Source: Piper betle
Taxonomy: Eukaryota > Streptophyta > Magnoliopsida > Piperales > Piperaceae
Direction of reading: 5' to 3'
NCBI GenBank assembly: GCA_033002965.1
Contig: JAURVB010000851.1
Span: forward strand, 1-64,000
Length of the DNA stretch: 64,000 bases
Below, piece by piece: positions 23,381 through 36,110 of the stretch (position 1 is the first letter of the stretch; each line of letters opens with the position of its first letter). The translations under genes were made by a program, and so were the position numbers. The notes below the pieces were generated by a model. The model did no database searches. It was not told the origin of the DNA and saw nothing but the letters and a program-made list of their open reading frames with translations.

Positions 23381-24700
23381 TGTCTCGGCCAACTAATCAG
23401 CATTTATTCAATAGAGCCAAAATTTTGGATTCCAAACTCAGCGGCTTGCTTTCACTTCTTGTGAAGACACATTTAGAGCGGTATTCAACCCCTTGGAGAA
23501 GCTTTTAAAGGTGTGATGGTAATCTCAATCGAGCCACTACACAGTACATAGCTGTTGTCAGGAAAACAATCAGAAACTAATGCCTTGAATTGGTAAAAGG
23601 AATCCACAAGTAGCACATTCAAGAATCAGTTTCAATCAAATAAGAACGAATGGAGGAACAGATCTCCGTCCAAAGAAGCACAAAAAATTTCAAGTGAATA
23701 ATTCAAACAGCTATAAACTGACAAGTCACATAAAAAGTTGCAAACTTAAAACCAAAAAATCCCGCCAAACATATTCCTCAAAAAAAGTGAAACATGAACA
23801 GTACTGGCAAAAGACTGTTCCTGTTGCATCACCTAAGCACAAATACAGTAGTTCTCTTAGAAACAATTCCTTCCTGACTTTCAAACTAGACAACCATATC
23901 GTACTCTTTTTCTTTGTTGAATAATTTTACGGCAAATAACAATCAGATTTTTGAAACTGCATCGTCCATCCAAGCGTTAACACGATGAAACCATGTCCAG
24001 AAAGATTCAGCTTTTCTGAATGACCAGCCACGCCATTTGATATAACCGTCATTATACCAGACCTAACTATTCCGAGTAAGGAGAGAAACAAGAAAAAATA
24101 TATAAAACAAAATTACCAAATCAAAGACACTACATTCACATTCAAATCGCATACCAAAAATCAGATTCACCATTAACAAAACGCAACCACGTCCTCCAAG
24201 ATTCAATTTTTACAAAACGTCCAACCATCTCCTTTACCGACCAACGACAATCAAATTCAGGGGCATCCCACTTTCCACCAATATCTCATCTACTATTCCG
24301 AGGACAGCAATATATCAATAGAAAACAAAAAAGCCAAAAAAAAAAACAACACACACACACACAATACAACACAACGATTCAAATTCCCATCTCATTATCT
24401 TCGCATTCACCTCACAACAACACAACGAATTAGGGCAAGCTGCACAGAGCTCGCATCCGCACCACACCATACTCAAAAAATAGCGCGGAAAACGCTTGGA
24501 AGAGGCGAGGAAGCCCAATTGGCGATGGCGGCGAGGGAATAGGAGGAAGGAGAGGCGGAGAAGGGAGAAGGAGATGAAAGGGACGGACCTGGTGGCGATG
24601 GTGCGGGGTTGGGGATGCAGCCACCTGCTCGGCACCACTTCTCTTCCCCCTATGTGTGCGTTAGGTCCTGCCCTCTTCCCCTTTTGGCTCATCCGAGCTT
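23381..24700 (-). promoter_or_regulatory. TOP1 upstream region: probable 5' UTR intron and GC-rich first exon
   Basis: After 1 kb of AT-rich DNA upstream of the ATG, a GC-rich, CT-rich block at about 24430-24680 reads on the minus strand as a typical plant 5' UTR (CCTCTCCTTCCTCC-like pyrimidine runs). It is followed by AT-rich DNA at 24700. I infer that TOP1 transcription starts near 24650 and a leader intron occupies most of 23400-24430. No TATA box could be fixed. ORFs of up to 125 residues in the block show no domain. Confidence 0.4.
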
Positions 24701-26274
24701 TTATTTATTATTATTTTTTATTGGCTCTCTAACCTTTGACCATGGCTGGCATTCGGATTTGTATTTTATTTTAAATTTAATTATTTTTTATAACATACAT
24801 ATATATATATATATATATTGACTCCAACATTGATTGTTTTGTCTTCGAATTTTTGCCTTTGTGTTTGATTTATTTGTATTTACCGAATTTTATTTTAAAT
24901 TTAGTTGTTTTGTGTCATATATTTTATTTATTTATTTTTTTCTTTTATTTTACAATAATCTACCAAGATCTCTATCAGATTGGTAAACTATGTAAGGGGT
25001 TATTTTGTTAAGGGCCAACATTAACATTAAATTAAATTTATTTATTTATTTATTTATATAACATTAAATTAAATTTTGTAATTAAAAAATACATATTATT
25101 CCTAATTATTTTGATTCTTCGTACAAATTGTTTCCCATTTTTTCCAAATAAAATAGCAAGTCTAGACGTATTGAGTTAAGTATACATTACCACATATAAG
25201 AAGATCTTTCTCTCTCTGCGTCACAACATATATAATACGTGTTAATTTTAATGCTTAGGCCGTCTCTTTTGATGTCCTATTTATAAATATATCATCCGAA
25301 TGCGTAATTGTCATACTTATTTTAATTAACAACATTAACATTCTAAATTGAATTTATAACTCTCGTAGTTATCTCAAGAAAGTCGTTATAATAGAATTCT
25401 AATTTAAATAAAATTCCTTATTCAGGTAAGGCCCACCCTGTACCCTACTTAATCTTTCCCAAATACTTAATTTATGATTATATTTTTTACGTGCAATTCA
25501 AAATTTTGAAGCATAATTATACTCAAATTATAAACCTCTTTATTAATAATCATTAACTAATTTCAATAAAAATAATAAAAACAAACTCTTTAAATACGAA
25601 GATCGATAAACAAGTTTAATCTTTTTTATTTAAATTCTTTATTTTTTAATTAAAAGTTTAATAAAATAATTTAAATTTTAATCACCCAATTAGTTAATTT
25701 AAACCATTAGAATCATCAGCTTACAAGGACAATCTAAATTATATATAACCAAAAAAATTTTCCCCCAACCTTCTCCTTGATTGGTACTTACCAATGTGAC
25801 TACAGGTGGCTGCACGTGAGTGGGTCCGACGGCCAATTACTTGCGGCAAGATCCAACCCTAATTGGTCGGATTGGTCCCTAATGTGAGATTTTCTTTCTA
25901 TTTTTTTTTAAAAAAGAGAAAAATTGATTCGGGATATTTTTATAATCAGACAACTTAAATCAAAATCAAAATGACATATATATATATATATACCCCTGAA
26001 TAAACTCTACCAAAGTACCTCTACTTTGAAGGTCTACCACTTCCTCATAGGAATATACCATTTACTCTGAAACTTCTTTTGCCTTCTTAGGTTGTCACTT
26101 GTAACAATTCAGATGAAGAAATCAGTCCCCAAATACTTGAATGGATTATGGCAAAGTGAAGCCGGCAAAAATAATAAAAGTCTCATGGAAAAAAAAGTTA
26201 CAAGTCTGAAAATTTGTAAGCAAATGAGCTAAATCATCGGAGGTTTATAACCTCTTATCTAATTCTCCGCTGAT
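24700..26274. other. AT-rich intergenic stretch
   Basis: Very AT-rich, with (TA)n at 24800-24820, a TTTA repeat at 25038-25060 and (AT)n at 25977-25991. At about 25885-25975 a sequence resembles the right arm of the 10000-10735 element, and it is also followed by (AT)n. The glutaredoxin 3' UTR should lie in about 26050-26274. No gene is seen. Confidence 0.5.
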
Positions 26275-27450
26275 TCAGAGATCGTCCTTGGAGGAGTCGA
26301 AAAGCTTTGCGAGGGCACCGCTTTCATGTGCTTCCACAGTATCTACGATCAATACATAAATGAACTCTAATAAGAATCTTGAGGAGTTTGTATGGTATAG
26401 AAAGATTAGCAAAAACCACACTCATATCACAAAATGTAAGATGTTTACCATCAGAGCCACCAATATGCTTCCCTTTAACAAACACTTGAGGTACAGTGCG
26501 TCTTCCAACAACCTCAAGAAGTGCACCCTGGATGTCCATTCCATCGTCTGAGAAAGATATACATCACACGATCTGTCAGCAAGTTCATTTATTCCAATTC
26601 CATAATGTTCATTTATTTCAGCACATTATGCATATCATTAAATGGTTCCTTGATGCTACGAGAACATTCAGCAACAGCGATGATTACACCCACATGTCCA
26701 CCGTATAAATGTAACACACACAACAGCTTGTAGGAAATAATTGTAGTTCACAACATTCAAGCAAATGTTATCCTGGGTTTGGGTTGGGGACTTTTTAGTT
26801 ATAATATTTAAATTTTCATGCATTGAATTGTAATTAACTGTACTTAAGACTCAAGACTTACGAGCATTTACCCAATGAAACAGAAGGGAAAATGTTGAGT
26901 TTTATAGGTTGTAGTACATTATTAAGCTACGAATTTGGTGAGTGATGTACACTACTGTCTCAGGATCCAACTATTTAAACAATGTAATTTTAACGTGATA
27001 CACAAACTACACATTCAAAACTTACAAATCATATACAAATCATGATTCAACAAGTTGGCTAAAAAAGAGAAATGTCTTCCCGCAAGTATCATGAAGAAGA
27101 GCTAACCTCGCTCATCAAGCTCAATCACGTGTGGGGTTTTGTTCAGCTCTTTAAAGACAGCCTTTGCTCTCCGACAGTACCTGCACATAGGCAAAAAAGA
27201 AACCATAAGAGACTAAGGAACTGCACAAGCCAATCAAATAATTTAAACACATGAAAGCAACAGGCACGCTATAATATAATAGGCCAAGTTGAGAGAACTA
27301 CGGGCAGTATGATTTCGAGAATATAACAATGTCATTTGATGCAACTGTTTTCTTAATAAAAGCCTCCTCTGGTGACGAAGCAGAAGCTCGAGCCACACAC
27401 ATGGAGAAGGCAACAAAGAGAGCCAACAGTGGACCACTGAAGTTTGCCAT
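26275..27450 (-). CDS. CPYC-type (class I) glutaredoxin, GRXC3/C4-like, with signal peptide
   Basis: A dithiol glutaredoxin that reduces disulfides and glutathionylated proteins with glutathione. Exons on the minus strand: 27450-27302, 27180-27107, 26547-26449 and 26342-26275, all GT-AG and in phase, giving 129 residues. The N-terminus [20 protein letters not shown] is a clear hydrophobic signal sequence ending ARASA before SSPEEAF, as in secretory-pathway GRXC3/C4. The active site CPYC is split by intron 1 (TGC CC / G TAC TGT). Later landmarks are [19 protein letters not shown] (TVP cis-proline and GG glutathione site) and the C-terminal [18 protein letters not shown] helix, here [13 protein letters not shown]. 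The frame stays open upstream to an ATG at 27729, adding 93 residues. No frame breaks. Family is certain; the exact subclass is less so. Confidence 0.93.
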
Positions 27451-27729
27451 CCCAAACCAATGGCGCCAAATACAGCCCACCACACTCTGCCTAGAGTAGT
27501 TGACGTTCAACTTTTTCCCTCTTCCAGCAGATACGTTAAACTGACTAAAAAATTGAGACTGAAATCTCCCAGTATTGATACTCGCAGCAAGACATAGATT
27601 GTGTGCTCCACAGCTCTGATTCGTCCTTGGAGAAGAATACAATTTGATACAGGGGATTTTTCCAATGTAGAGTGGCCTTGTCGATTGGTTCACGCAGATG
27701 AGAGACCTGTTTGAAAGAGTTGCAGCCAT
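27451..27729 (-). CDS. In-frame N-terminal extension of the glutaredoxin (alternative start)
   Basis: The glutaredoxin frame is open for 93 codons before the signal-peptide ATG, starting MAATLSNRSLICVNQSTRPL. The extension is rich in Ser, Arg, Asn and Gln with few acidic residues, like a plastid or mitochondrial transit peptide. If translated, the signal-like stretch would sit internally and act as a membrane segment. It could equally be 5' UTR that happens to be open. Transcript 5' ends would settle it. Confidence 0.45.
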
Positions 27730-29700
27730 GAAATATTTTGAAGTCCTCCTTCGTTCCTGTAACTAGAAAAAAGAATAGATATCTTACCAACAGTTTCCTA
27801 TCTATGCAATATGATGCAGACTGCCACACAGAAACAATTGACTGCACTGGGCCCTTCCCTCGTCAACAGAACCCACAAATATTGATATCATTGCAAAAAT
27901 TGTCAAAAAGCAAAACACACACACAAGCATACAAGCAGAGACGGAAAAAGTATACACTAGGAAACCATAAGTGGAAGCATTCAAGTAAGAGAAGAGTAAA
28001 CGCATACTGGAAATTCCAAAGTCAAACAATAATAAGTTACCTATGATTAATACTTAACAAGATGATCGACACAAAAAGGATGGTAATTATTGGCATATGA
28101 AAACAAAACTACATATACATATAAAATTTCTTCTCCACTTAACGAAGAAAGATATTTTATTGCAACCAAAGTGTTACAAAATCACATGCATTTTGACAAC
28201 TTTTAATGAAAAAGAAAAGAAAAAAAAAGATAAATAAAGACGACATCCCATAAACAGGGCTTATACTTCAATATGAAAGTGTAAAGGCAATTTTCATTAA
28301 TAATCACTCGATCAAATAATTTCAATGAAAACAGAGCTGGCAAAAACTATTACATGCTATGATTTGAATTTCTACATTAATAATGCATCCTTGTCATAAT
28401 TTACTATCATCCGCAGCTGACCAAACCTATGAATCACCAATTAGTAGCCCTCACGCTTAAATCCACAACACACAATCCGCACAGAGACCAGTAATTTCTA
28501 CTCCATCAAATGAGGTCAAACCAATAAACTTAAATAAAGGCTTCCGATCAATAGTCTTATTAAGAATGCATAACCGCATGATGAAGAATACGAAACAATT
28601 GAAATTGAGACGCATAATATCATAATTTAAATACTTAAGCTACAACCAAATAAAGATACATGACCTTGTTACAGAAATAGCTAATCCAAAAGCATAAAAC
28701 ATTAAAACGGGGAAAAACTAGATGCACACAAAATAAAAGTAAAAACATCCGTAAAACATGATCTCGCAACCCATGCTCTAACCTTTTAATTTGCCTCTTC
28801 GATCCAGTAATTTAATGTTTTGGTTCTAAGGAAAGGAACATCAGTACAACAAAATTAACTATGACTCATCTGCACCTCATGTAACCTAATATGTATCACT
28901 GATTGCCAATCGGCAGCTCACACATGTAGTCCCGATCTGAAATCTGTACCAAAACCAGCAATACCTCCCCCAAACATACGAGACTTAAAAAGAAAAGCGA
29001 ATTGAATAACCATACAGAATTTCTGCTTCATATCACATAACTTCCTCAGACCAGAGTTCTCGACCTTTGTATGTTCATCACTGCTTGCACTGATAAATCT
29101 TTTGATTCTAGGATGCAAATGTCATACAATTTGATCAAGCATAACAGCAAATTGAATTGAGAACCAAAATAACATATATTAGATCCTCCAACTAAGAAGT
29201 ACTTAATCCATGGCACACAATCCATGCCGAAACCAGCAAAACCCTCCAGACAATATGACCCAACCAAAAGACCTATGCATTTAATTACAACAAATAAATC
29301 GCACAGCATCACATAATTGTTTCAGACCAAGAGCTTCTGGAGGTTCACACACTCATCACTATTTCTTTGCGCAGATCACTTGGTTATGATTTCAAAGCAT
29401 GATAGACAAATATATTGAAAACCCACAAAACATAAATTGAATAGAAACAGCTCATGATAGAAATAGCTCTATCCACACCAGCATCAAACCTCAAACAAGT
29501 GAGGGGAAACGTACATGCACCAAATGCAAAAGTAAGGAGTGAGAGATGATGTTATCCTTACAATGAAAATTGGATTGAAATTTTTGGCCGTGATGAAACA
29601 AGAGCCACCCCCATGAATATTACTCAGTCAGATCTGGGAAATGGCCGTGGGCGTGGCCACGGCCGCGCCCTCGGAACTGTTTTTAGGAGGAAAGAAGATA
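27730..29700. other. Upstream region of the glutaredoxin; diverged repeat at 28905-29340
   Basis: AT-rich DNA without a supported gene. Two diverged copies of a roughly 200-bp sequence lie at about 28925-29110 and 29215-29370: shared phrases are ACCAGCAA.ACC, ATATCACATAA/AGCATCACATAA, CAGACCA and TCATCACT. A fainter relative is at about 28470-28510. A short GC-rich patch at 29635-29680 contains GGCCGTGG...CCACGGCC, an 8-bp stem with a 6-base loop. It may be a first exon or CpG-rich promoter, but nothing more can be said. Confidence 0.4.
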
Positions 29701-30334
29701 AATGATAACAATTTTAAATGAGCGAGTCAGACTGAGCCGAGACAACTCGAACCCGCTCGTGTTTATTTAATTGTACAATATATTTAATGTTATCAACTAT
29801 AATTTCAATTATAGTTTATTGTTATTATTAAAATATATTTCCAAGATATTATATAATTATAATCTACTTAATTATTTAATAGATTTTATCTATAAACTAG
29901 CATCTATCTCTCATGTAGTCTACACATCTTATCTATTACATTAAAGAGAAGCTTTAGGATAGTTTTTTATTATATAAAGATATTCATCATAAGGATATCG
30001 AAATGGCTATAATTTTTTTGACATAAACAAACTAACTTTTTCTATCCAACTATCTTGTATTTTTAAGGCCTATATTAACTTTGCTGGACATATAGAAGTG
30101 TCTAAGTGTCGTTGACATTAATATTTGTATATATTTTATAATATAAATAATGATCATGATACGGTTTAATTTATTGATTTTTCATATATACTTTATAAAT
30201 ATAGACATGTATAAAGCCTATAAATATCATTTCTAATATAAAGTTCTGAATATTGAATCGAGTTTAAGTAGAATGAAGGTTAATTCTTGCTGATTTAATT
30301 CGAGTTAATATTTAACATTAAACGAATTCAAGTT

Positions 30335-30371
<37 letters not shown>

Positions 30372-30434
30372 ATGTTCAGGTGTGGGATTATCTGCCCTTG
30401 CGGATCGCGTCTTTTCAATCTGGGTTTGAGAGTT
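29701..30434. other. AT-rich intergenic with (AT)n
   Basis: No coding block. An (AT)n tract lies at 30340-30366. Confidence 0.5.
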
Positions 30435-31228
30435 TGTTGGGACCGAAGCATCTTTACCGCGCAAAGAGATAATGCAATGGAAATAGAAACATGTCACAAG
30501 CATACAAAATAGCACGCAAAAATTTTTTGACGTGGTTCTTTAAGGTTCAACTTGAATCACTAAGTCAGTCCATAGTGAAATTAGTACTTACAATTAAGTA
30601 ATTTTCTTTTGATTTTTACACTTACACAACATAATGAATTTCGCCACCTTTAAATAAATTCGTTTTTGAAATCTTTGGCTCCATCTATAATTTATCCTTT
30701 GAAAGCTTTCAAATTATAGTCCAGGTTGGTTCAACTTACTGCTAATTAATCGAGACCAGTGATGGGTCTGATCCAAGTCTCAAGCTTACAGTTACGAGTG
30801 TAGACATGGTAACATGACACGCGGGTAACCGGATAAAAAACATGGGCATGCAACTTGTTTGCAGTGCCAGCTGGTCATTGAGCGAACACAGTCAAGGAAC
30901 TTGGATGTGAACCATGCAAATGGGGAAGTGGGTACATATTTTCTTCTACTCTTCTCCTCTGTTTCTTAATTGCAGCACCATTGGCAAGTGGGTCTCTCTT
31001 CTCTAGCCACGATGGCAGAATTTCAATAGCTGGTCGATGTCAAATCTAATGGCGACAATACTTGGAAGGCAGTGACCTGATTCCAGTAATCAATCCACCT
31101 CGACATGACAGTAATTAGGATGGATTTTTCCCATGGCAGAGGTTGGACTCTATTTCTTGGTAAAGCAGCAACAATCCGCCAAATTCACCATGGCAAGACT
31201 TCGACTTTATGAGGTAACAAGGACACCA
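30435..31228. mobile_element. Probable LTR-retrotransposon fragment interrupted by the solo LTR
   Basis: It begins near GTTGGGACCGAAGC and contains AAAAATTTTTTGACGTGGTT, a phrase of the kind I associate with plant copia-type LTRs. The right part (about 30900-31228) is rich in GGCAA/GCAGCA words that resume after the solo LTR at 34205, so the solo LTR probably inserted into this older repeat. No element ORF is left. Confidence 0.35.
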
Positions 31229-32414
31229 TATAACACCCCAAATTCGGTTCACGCTTGTGAACAAAATCGGCATGTTACAGGCCCTGATTAGGTCGGCTAA
31301 CCCAAACCTAACTCATGTAGATCCAATCTCAGCGTCTTAAGATGAAGATATTACTCGTCATGCATGGATGAATGCACAGAATCCTAACATAATACTACAT
31401 GGATGACATGCAAACTAAATTACACACCCTCACAATTACGATCAAAATCGATGAAAATTCTGAAATAAAACGGACAAAATTTCCTTTAAAAGTGCAATTA
31501 TGGTCACCCTGTCAAAATACTATATATAAACATATATATAAACATGTATCTATATATCACACAACTTCATTTACACAATCTAATATACTATTTACTTGCT
31601 CTAAAACTTGGTTCTCAACCCTCCACGCTCCTGTTACGCAATCTATTCATGTTTCACATTCTGTCATCGTGTCATAGCATTCAATCATATCACATCATCA
31701 TATCTTACCATCATCTCATAACATTTAATCATATCATACCATGTTTTAGCATTTCACAACATTCATAATATAATAACATCATAAATAAAGCATTAACTAC
31801 TCTATCAATTGACATGTGTGCAAGCAACAACAGTGCTCCTCCGTCCAAGCTGACTCCTCCAACTCGTGATTATTACCTACATATAGTATAAAACACATCA
31901 GTAACAAGTATTACTGGTCCGAAAAATAAAATAACTATAACAAGCTGGCTATGAGAGCAAACTCTCATATGAAAGAAAACATCATATACTCCACGTGAAC
32001 ACTTTGAAGGGCACTACTGAGGAGCCACTGAGCTGCAGACCCGGTAGCATCCTGAACTTACTGATCTACTGCTGCTGATGCCGCTCTCGGCATTGTCTTC
32101 ATTTTCTGGTCTCAAATCCTAAGCCCTCTCATTACCTCCATATTTCTCCTGGCCTTGAGCACAAAGGCCGAGTATTCTCAGGTAGTCGCCTTTAGTACCC
32201 TTTGAACCATAAGTCCGGACATACGTTGTACTAAACAGTACCCGTAAACCTCCACGTTCTCCGGGTGTAAGGAACTCAAACGCGGAGTTGTCAGGATCCC
32301 TTGGGAATGGAATAGTCTGCTGGCACTAATCCAGAGCCCGCTTTGACTATCACGACATCCGCTCATGGTACGTGCAGTCGATTTCTGCATATCTTGTCTC
32401 ACTAAAAATGCAAA

Positions 32415-32449
<35 letters not shown>

Positions 32450-34199
32450 TGGGTAGGGATTTATATAATAGGCCCGAAGGCAACTTGTGGTGGATCTTGT
32501 TTTCGAAATCATCCTCGAGGGGTTATTAATTCGAAAAACTGTTCGGTTAAATGGCCCGAGTTAAGTGGGATCCAATAAAACGTCACTTAACTCGTCCTGT
32601 AAATAATAAAATAAACATACAATAGAGGAGAACGTAAAACAGAGATGAGTCCTAAACGGACCTGGTAGAAGCTACAAGCGTGTCATCACGCCTAGGCGGC
32701 GAGCTCCTACTTCGCACCTACACATCAAAACTAAATACTAATGCCCACTAACTAAGTGATGCATCAAATTCAATGAACATCAATCAACAGTCAAATAATC
32801 ATAAGTATGAAAATAATTATAACTCATCCAATTCATACTAATTTTACTGTGTTTTTATGTCATACTCGATTAACATGCTCATATTTACTTTAGCTCATTA
32901 GATCACTTACCCTTTATTATTTGTTAATTACATCATGCACATCTTTACTTCATTCACAGTCTTGCATTCATCATGACAACTACTCAATTCTAACATGCTA
33001 TACTAACAATCATCATCAATTTTAAATAATCAAATCTGAGGTAATTATACCTCATGTCGTCGGCAATCGGCGACAGGTAGGGTTCCGTCGTGTGTCTTGG
33101 AGCTCAAAGTCGGCACTCTTCAGCATCCAAAATTCAATCAGGTTCAAGTCGGTGAGCTTCACGGAAGATCCGGTGAATTCCAGCAATTCTGGTTTTTCGG
33201 CGGATTTTAGTGGTTTTCCAGCAAGTTCCAGCGGTTTTCCAGCAACAACTGCCGGTAGCGTCTACTAGCCGAAAAGTAAGGGTATTTGGTACCCTTGGAA
33301 CCGGCTCGGCAAGCCCGACTCATCTACGACGTCAACGTGGTCAATGGAAGTGGCGGCTCGCCAAAAAATGGCAAAATAGAGCCGGCGGCAATGGGTGGCT
33401 CGATCCAGCCAGCCTGGGCAGCGACGACCTCTGCTCTGGTCAAGAAAGGTCACTGGGTGGTCAAGGATGTCGAGGCTACCACCCAATCGTGGCGGCGACA
33501 ATTACCGGTAGCGGAATCGGCAACGCAACTGAAACCAACCGCGGTGCTAGGCACAGCGATTCTGGAGTCACGGTAGCTTGGTAGTGGCCGGGACTAGTTG
33601 GGGCAGCATGGCAACACCGCGGCATGGGTCTGGAGGCGACGATCGACGGCAATCCGACGTCAGTGGCAATGGCAGTGACAAGAAAAAAGGGGTGGCGTCG
33701 GGGCAAGGGTTTGGGTGAGGAAGAAGAAAAGGTCGGGGGTGTTTGGTGGCAAGCTCGTAAATAAGACTTAACTCGTCTCCGACTCGAGTCAAGAATAATA
33801 ACTAAGTCATATTAAATCTTAATAAAAAATCGGGAAAAATCCTATAAAATCAAACAAATACCAAAACATCATAATGACATGCTCTATAACTAACAATCCA
33901 CCCAAACTACCCGTAACGTGTCCTAACGCAGTAAACGACCAAAAAATAATTCTACGATCACTGTATATATAATAATAAAAAAAAATAAACTGCATACTCT
34001 TATATATTCTGATAACTCATTTTGTTCTGCTGTGTTCATGACGTTATCATTATATACTTGGGTACACATGACCTTCATAGCTCATACACATGACCGGCGT
34101 CGACTCGATACACGTGTCCTGAAACTGACTCGGCTCAAAAATAACGGTTGAACCGACTGGTTCTGATATAAAACCCTGACTTGAATCGTGGGTTTTACA
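31229..34199 (+). mobile_element. Solo LTR, about 2.97 kb, flanked by 5-bp target duplications CACCA
   Basis: It starts TATAACACCCC (mutated from TGTAACACC, as seen at 2358 on the minus strand) and ends GGGTTTTACA at 34199. The five bases before (CACCA, 31224-31228) are repeated exactly after (34200-34204), the duplication made by LTR-retrotransposon integrase. No second LTR or internal coding region is attached, so unequal recombination probably left a solo LTR. It matches 328-2358 (inverted) over its first 2 kb and 1-327 (direct) over its last 330 bases. An (AT)n run lies at 32420-32446. ORFs inside, such as 33210-33584, have no domain. Confidence 0.88.
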
Positions 34200-34204
34200 C
34201 ACCA

Positions 34205-36110
34205 GCTCTCTTGTTATGGCAATGGTAGACTCCAACAGAGGGGCAAGGTCTGTTTTCAAACATATAAATGACAAAGAACTCTCTATTTTCACCTTCATAA
34301 TTAACCACTTCTTGATTTTTCCGTGGTGATGGCGGTGTCAAACTCTGAAGAGACTCCATCTAGATCTAAAGATTGCATCGTCAGCTTTACGTTGGAAACC
34401 ACGGCGGGGCTGGGGTCGACCGGCGTTGGTCCACAAAGTCTACATGTCGCTACTGCTTTCCCCTTTTTTCCTATATCCTATCAGTCACTTCTTGACAATA
34501 TTCTGGCGACAGTGGAAACTAAATCCGGTGGTACTCCACCCAGACATGAAGATGATTCTCTAAATTCACTTTATACACCACTTCGGGGCCGGGAACAATT
34601 GGCTTTGGTCAGAAAATCACCAAGAAATCCATCTTTTGCTGCTGCCACAACCTCCATTTTCTCCGTCTCTATCAACGATCCTTCGGCAAAATTCCAGTGA
34701 TAGTAGGAGTATCCGGTGGCAAGTATGGGTTCTGTTGTGTCGGTGACACTTCGAGCTCCACGCCGATGGTCTTGGATGTCCTTCTTTCTATAGCAGCAAC
34801 TGGCAAGCTCTGTCTTTTGTGCTCTAAGAGGGGTAACAAACAATAGATCCACAGAAAAGTAGTTTCCTTGGCTAGATGGAAACACAAATCTCTGGGGGTG
34901 ACTCTTGTATCTTAGGAGCAATGGTGATCCTTTGAGGGAGCGCAAGATTCTAGCTCTTTACTTTCCAGGCAACAACAAACAAGGGTAAGGTGAGGCTTTG
35001 GCAACGTTGATGTCAGCAACCTTTCTCTTCTCAGCAGGGCTTTAGGGCAACAATAGCAACAAAGCTTCACGGCAAAGATGGCAGGTGCAGCAACTTGATG
35101 AATTTCCTTTTTTCGTGCCACAATAGCAAGTACTCCTCCTAATCTGTCCCCTTTTTTTACCGGTAAAAAAGAAAAAAATTCCTTTTTGAGCAGACTTGCT
35201 GCAGCAAGGCTTTATGATAGCGAGCACATGGTAGGCGGTAAGACTTCAGCAGCGCCAAGCTCCGGCAAAGGGCGGCTTTAGTTGGCAGGTCTGGAATACA
35301 ACAACTCCTTGCTTCTCCCCTATTTTTATGGCAGTCGTGTGGTGGCAACAATTCTTCTAGAATTCTTGGCTCGATGAGGGTTTCGGCGAGGCTACACAAT
35401 AGCAATGGGGGCTGGACTCCGGGGATGTGGCGACCTTCCTCTCCCTTGCTCATGACTTCATAAGTCCAAGGCTCCAAGGGGATTTCCAAAGCAACTTCTT
35501 GGCAAGGTTTCACGGTGGCGTGGATGATTAGCCGAGAGTGACAATATCTCTTCTTGGCAATGCTCCATCTGGGTGCAAAGCTTTAATGGCCGTAGTGAAA
35601 ACTCTGCCCTTTAGCACCGTAGTAGCAAGGTGGCAGCGGTGAGGGGCGGCAGTGATCAGCAAAGTGACATGCAGTCCTTTCTCTCGATAGTGAACAGCAA
35701 TGCAAGGCAATGCTCACAAATACACACATGGGGGGGATGATGCAATAGGCAAGGAGTTGAGCTTCTCTTCATTCTTTTAATGCAGCGTCTTCTTTCTGAA
35801 AAATCTCCCCGGGAAGGCTTCAATGACGGCTGCTCCTTAGCCCTCCTCTTAGTGATCTTTTGTGGAAGCGAGGTAGCAAGTGGCAACAACCTACAAGGCT
35901 TCTCTTGGTGGTAGCAAGATGACAATGACAAGGAGGCAGGTGACAAGATCACAGCAAGGTTTCAATGTTGAGACTTTGTCATCTTGTTCTCCAAGTACAA
36001 CAAGATGGCTCCTTGGGCGGCAACAAGCCACCTCTTCCTGGCAGGACTTCCATTTGGTGTTGCACTATTCTGAGTCCAATGGCGTTCTATGTTAAGTGTT
36101 TAAAGTATAT
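34205..36110. mobile_element. Unclassified GGCAA-rich repeat DNA
   Basis: Dense in words such as GGCAAG, GCAGCAA and TGGCAGC on the plus strand, in both the left (30900-31228) and this right flank of the solo LTR. Minus-strand ORFs up to 125 residues are Cys/Leu/Pro/Arg-rich and show no known domain. I read this as LTR or leader sequence of an old retroelement, not a gene. Confidence 0.35.
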
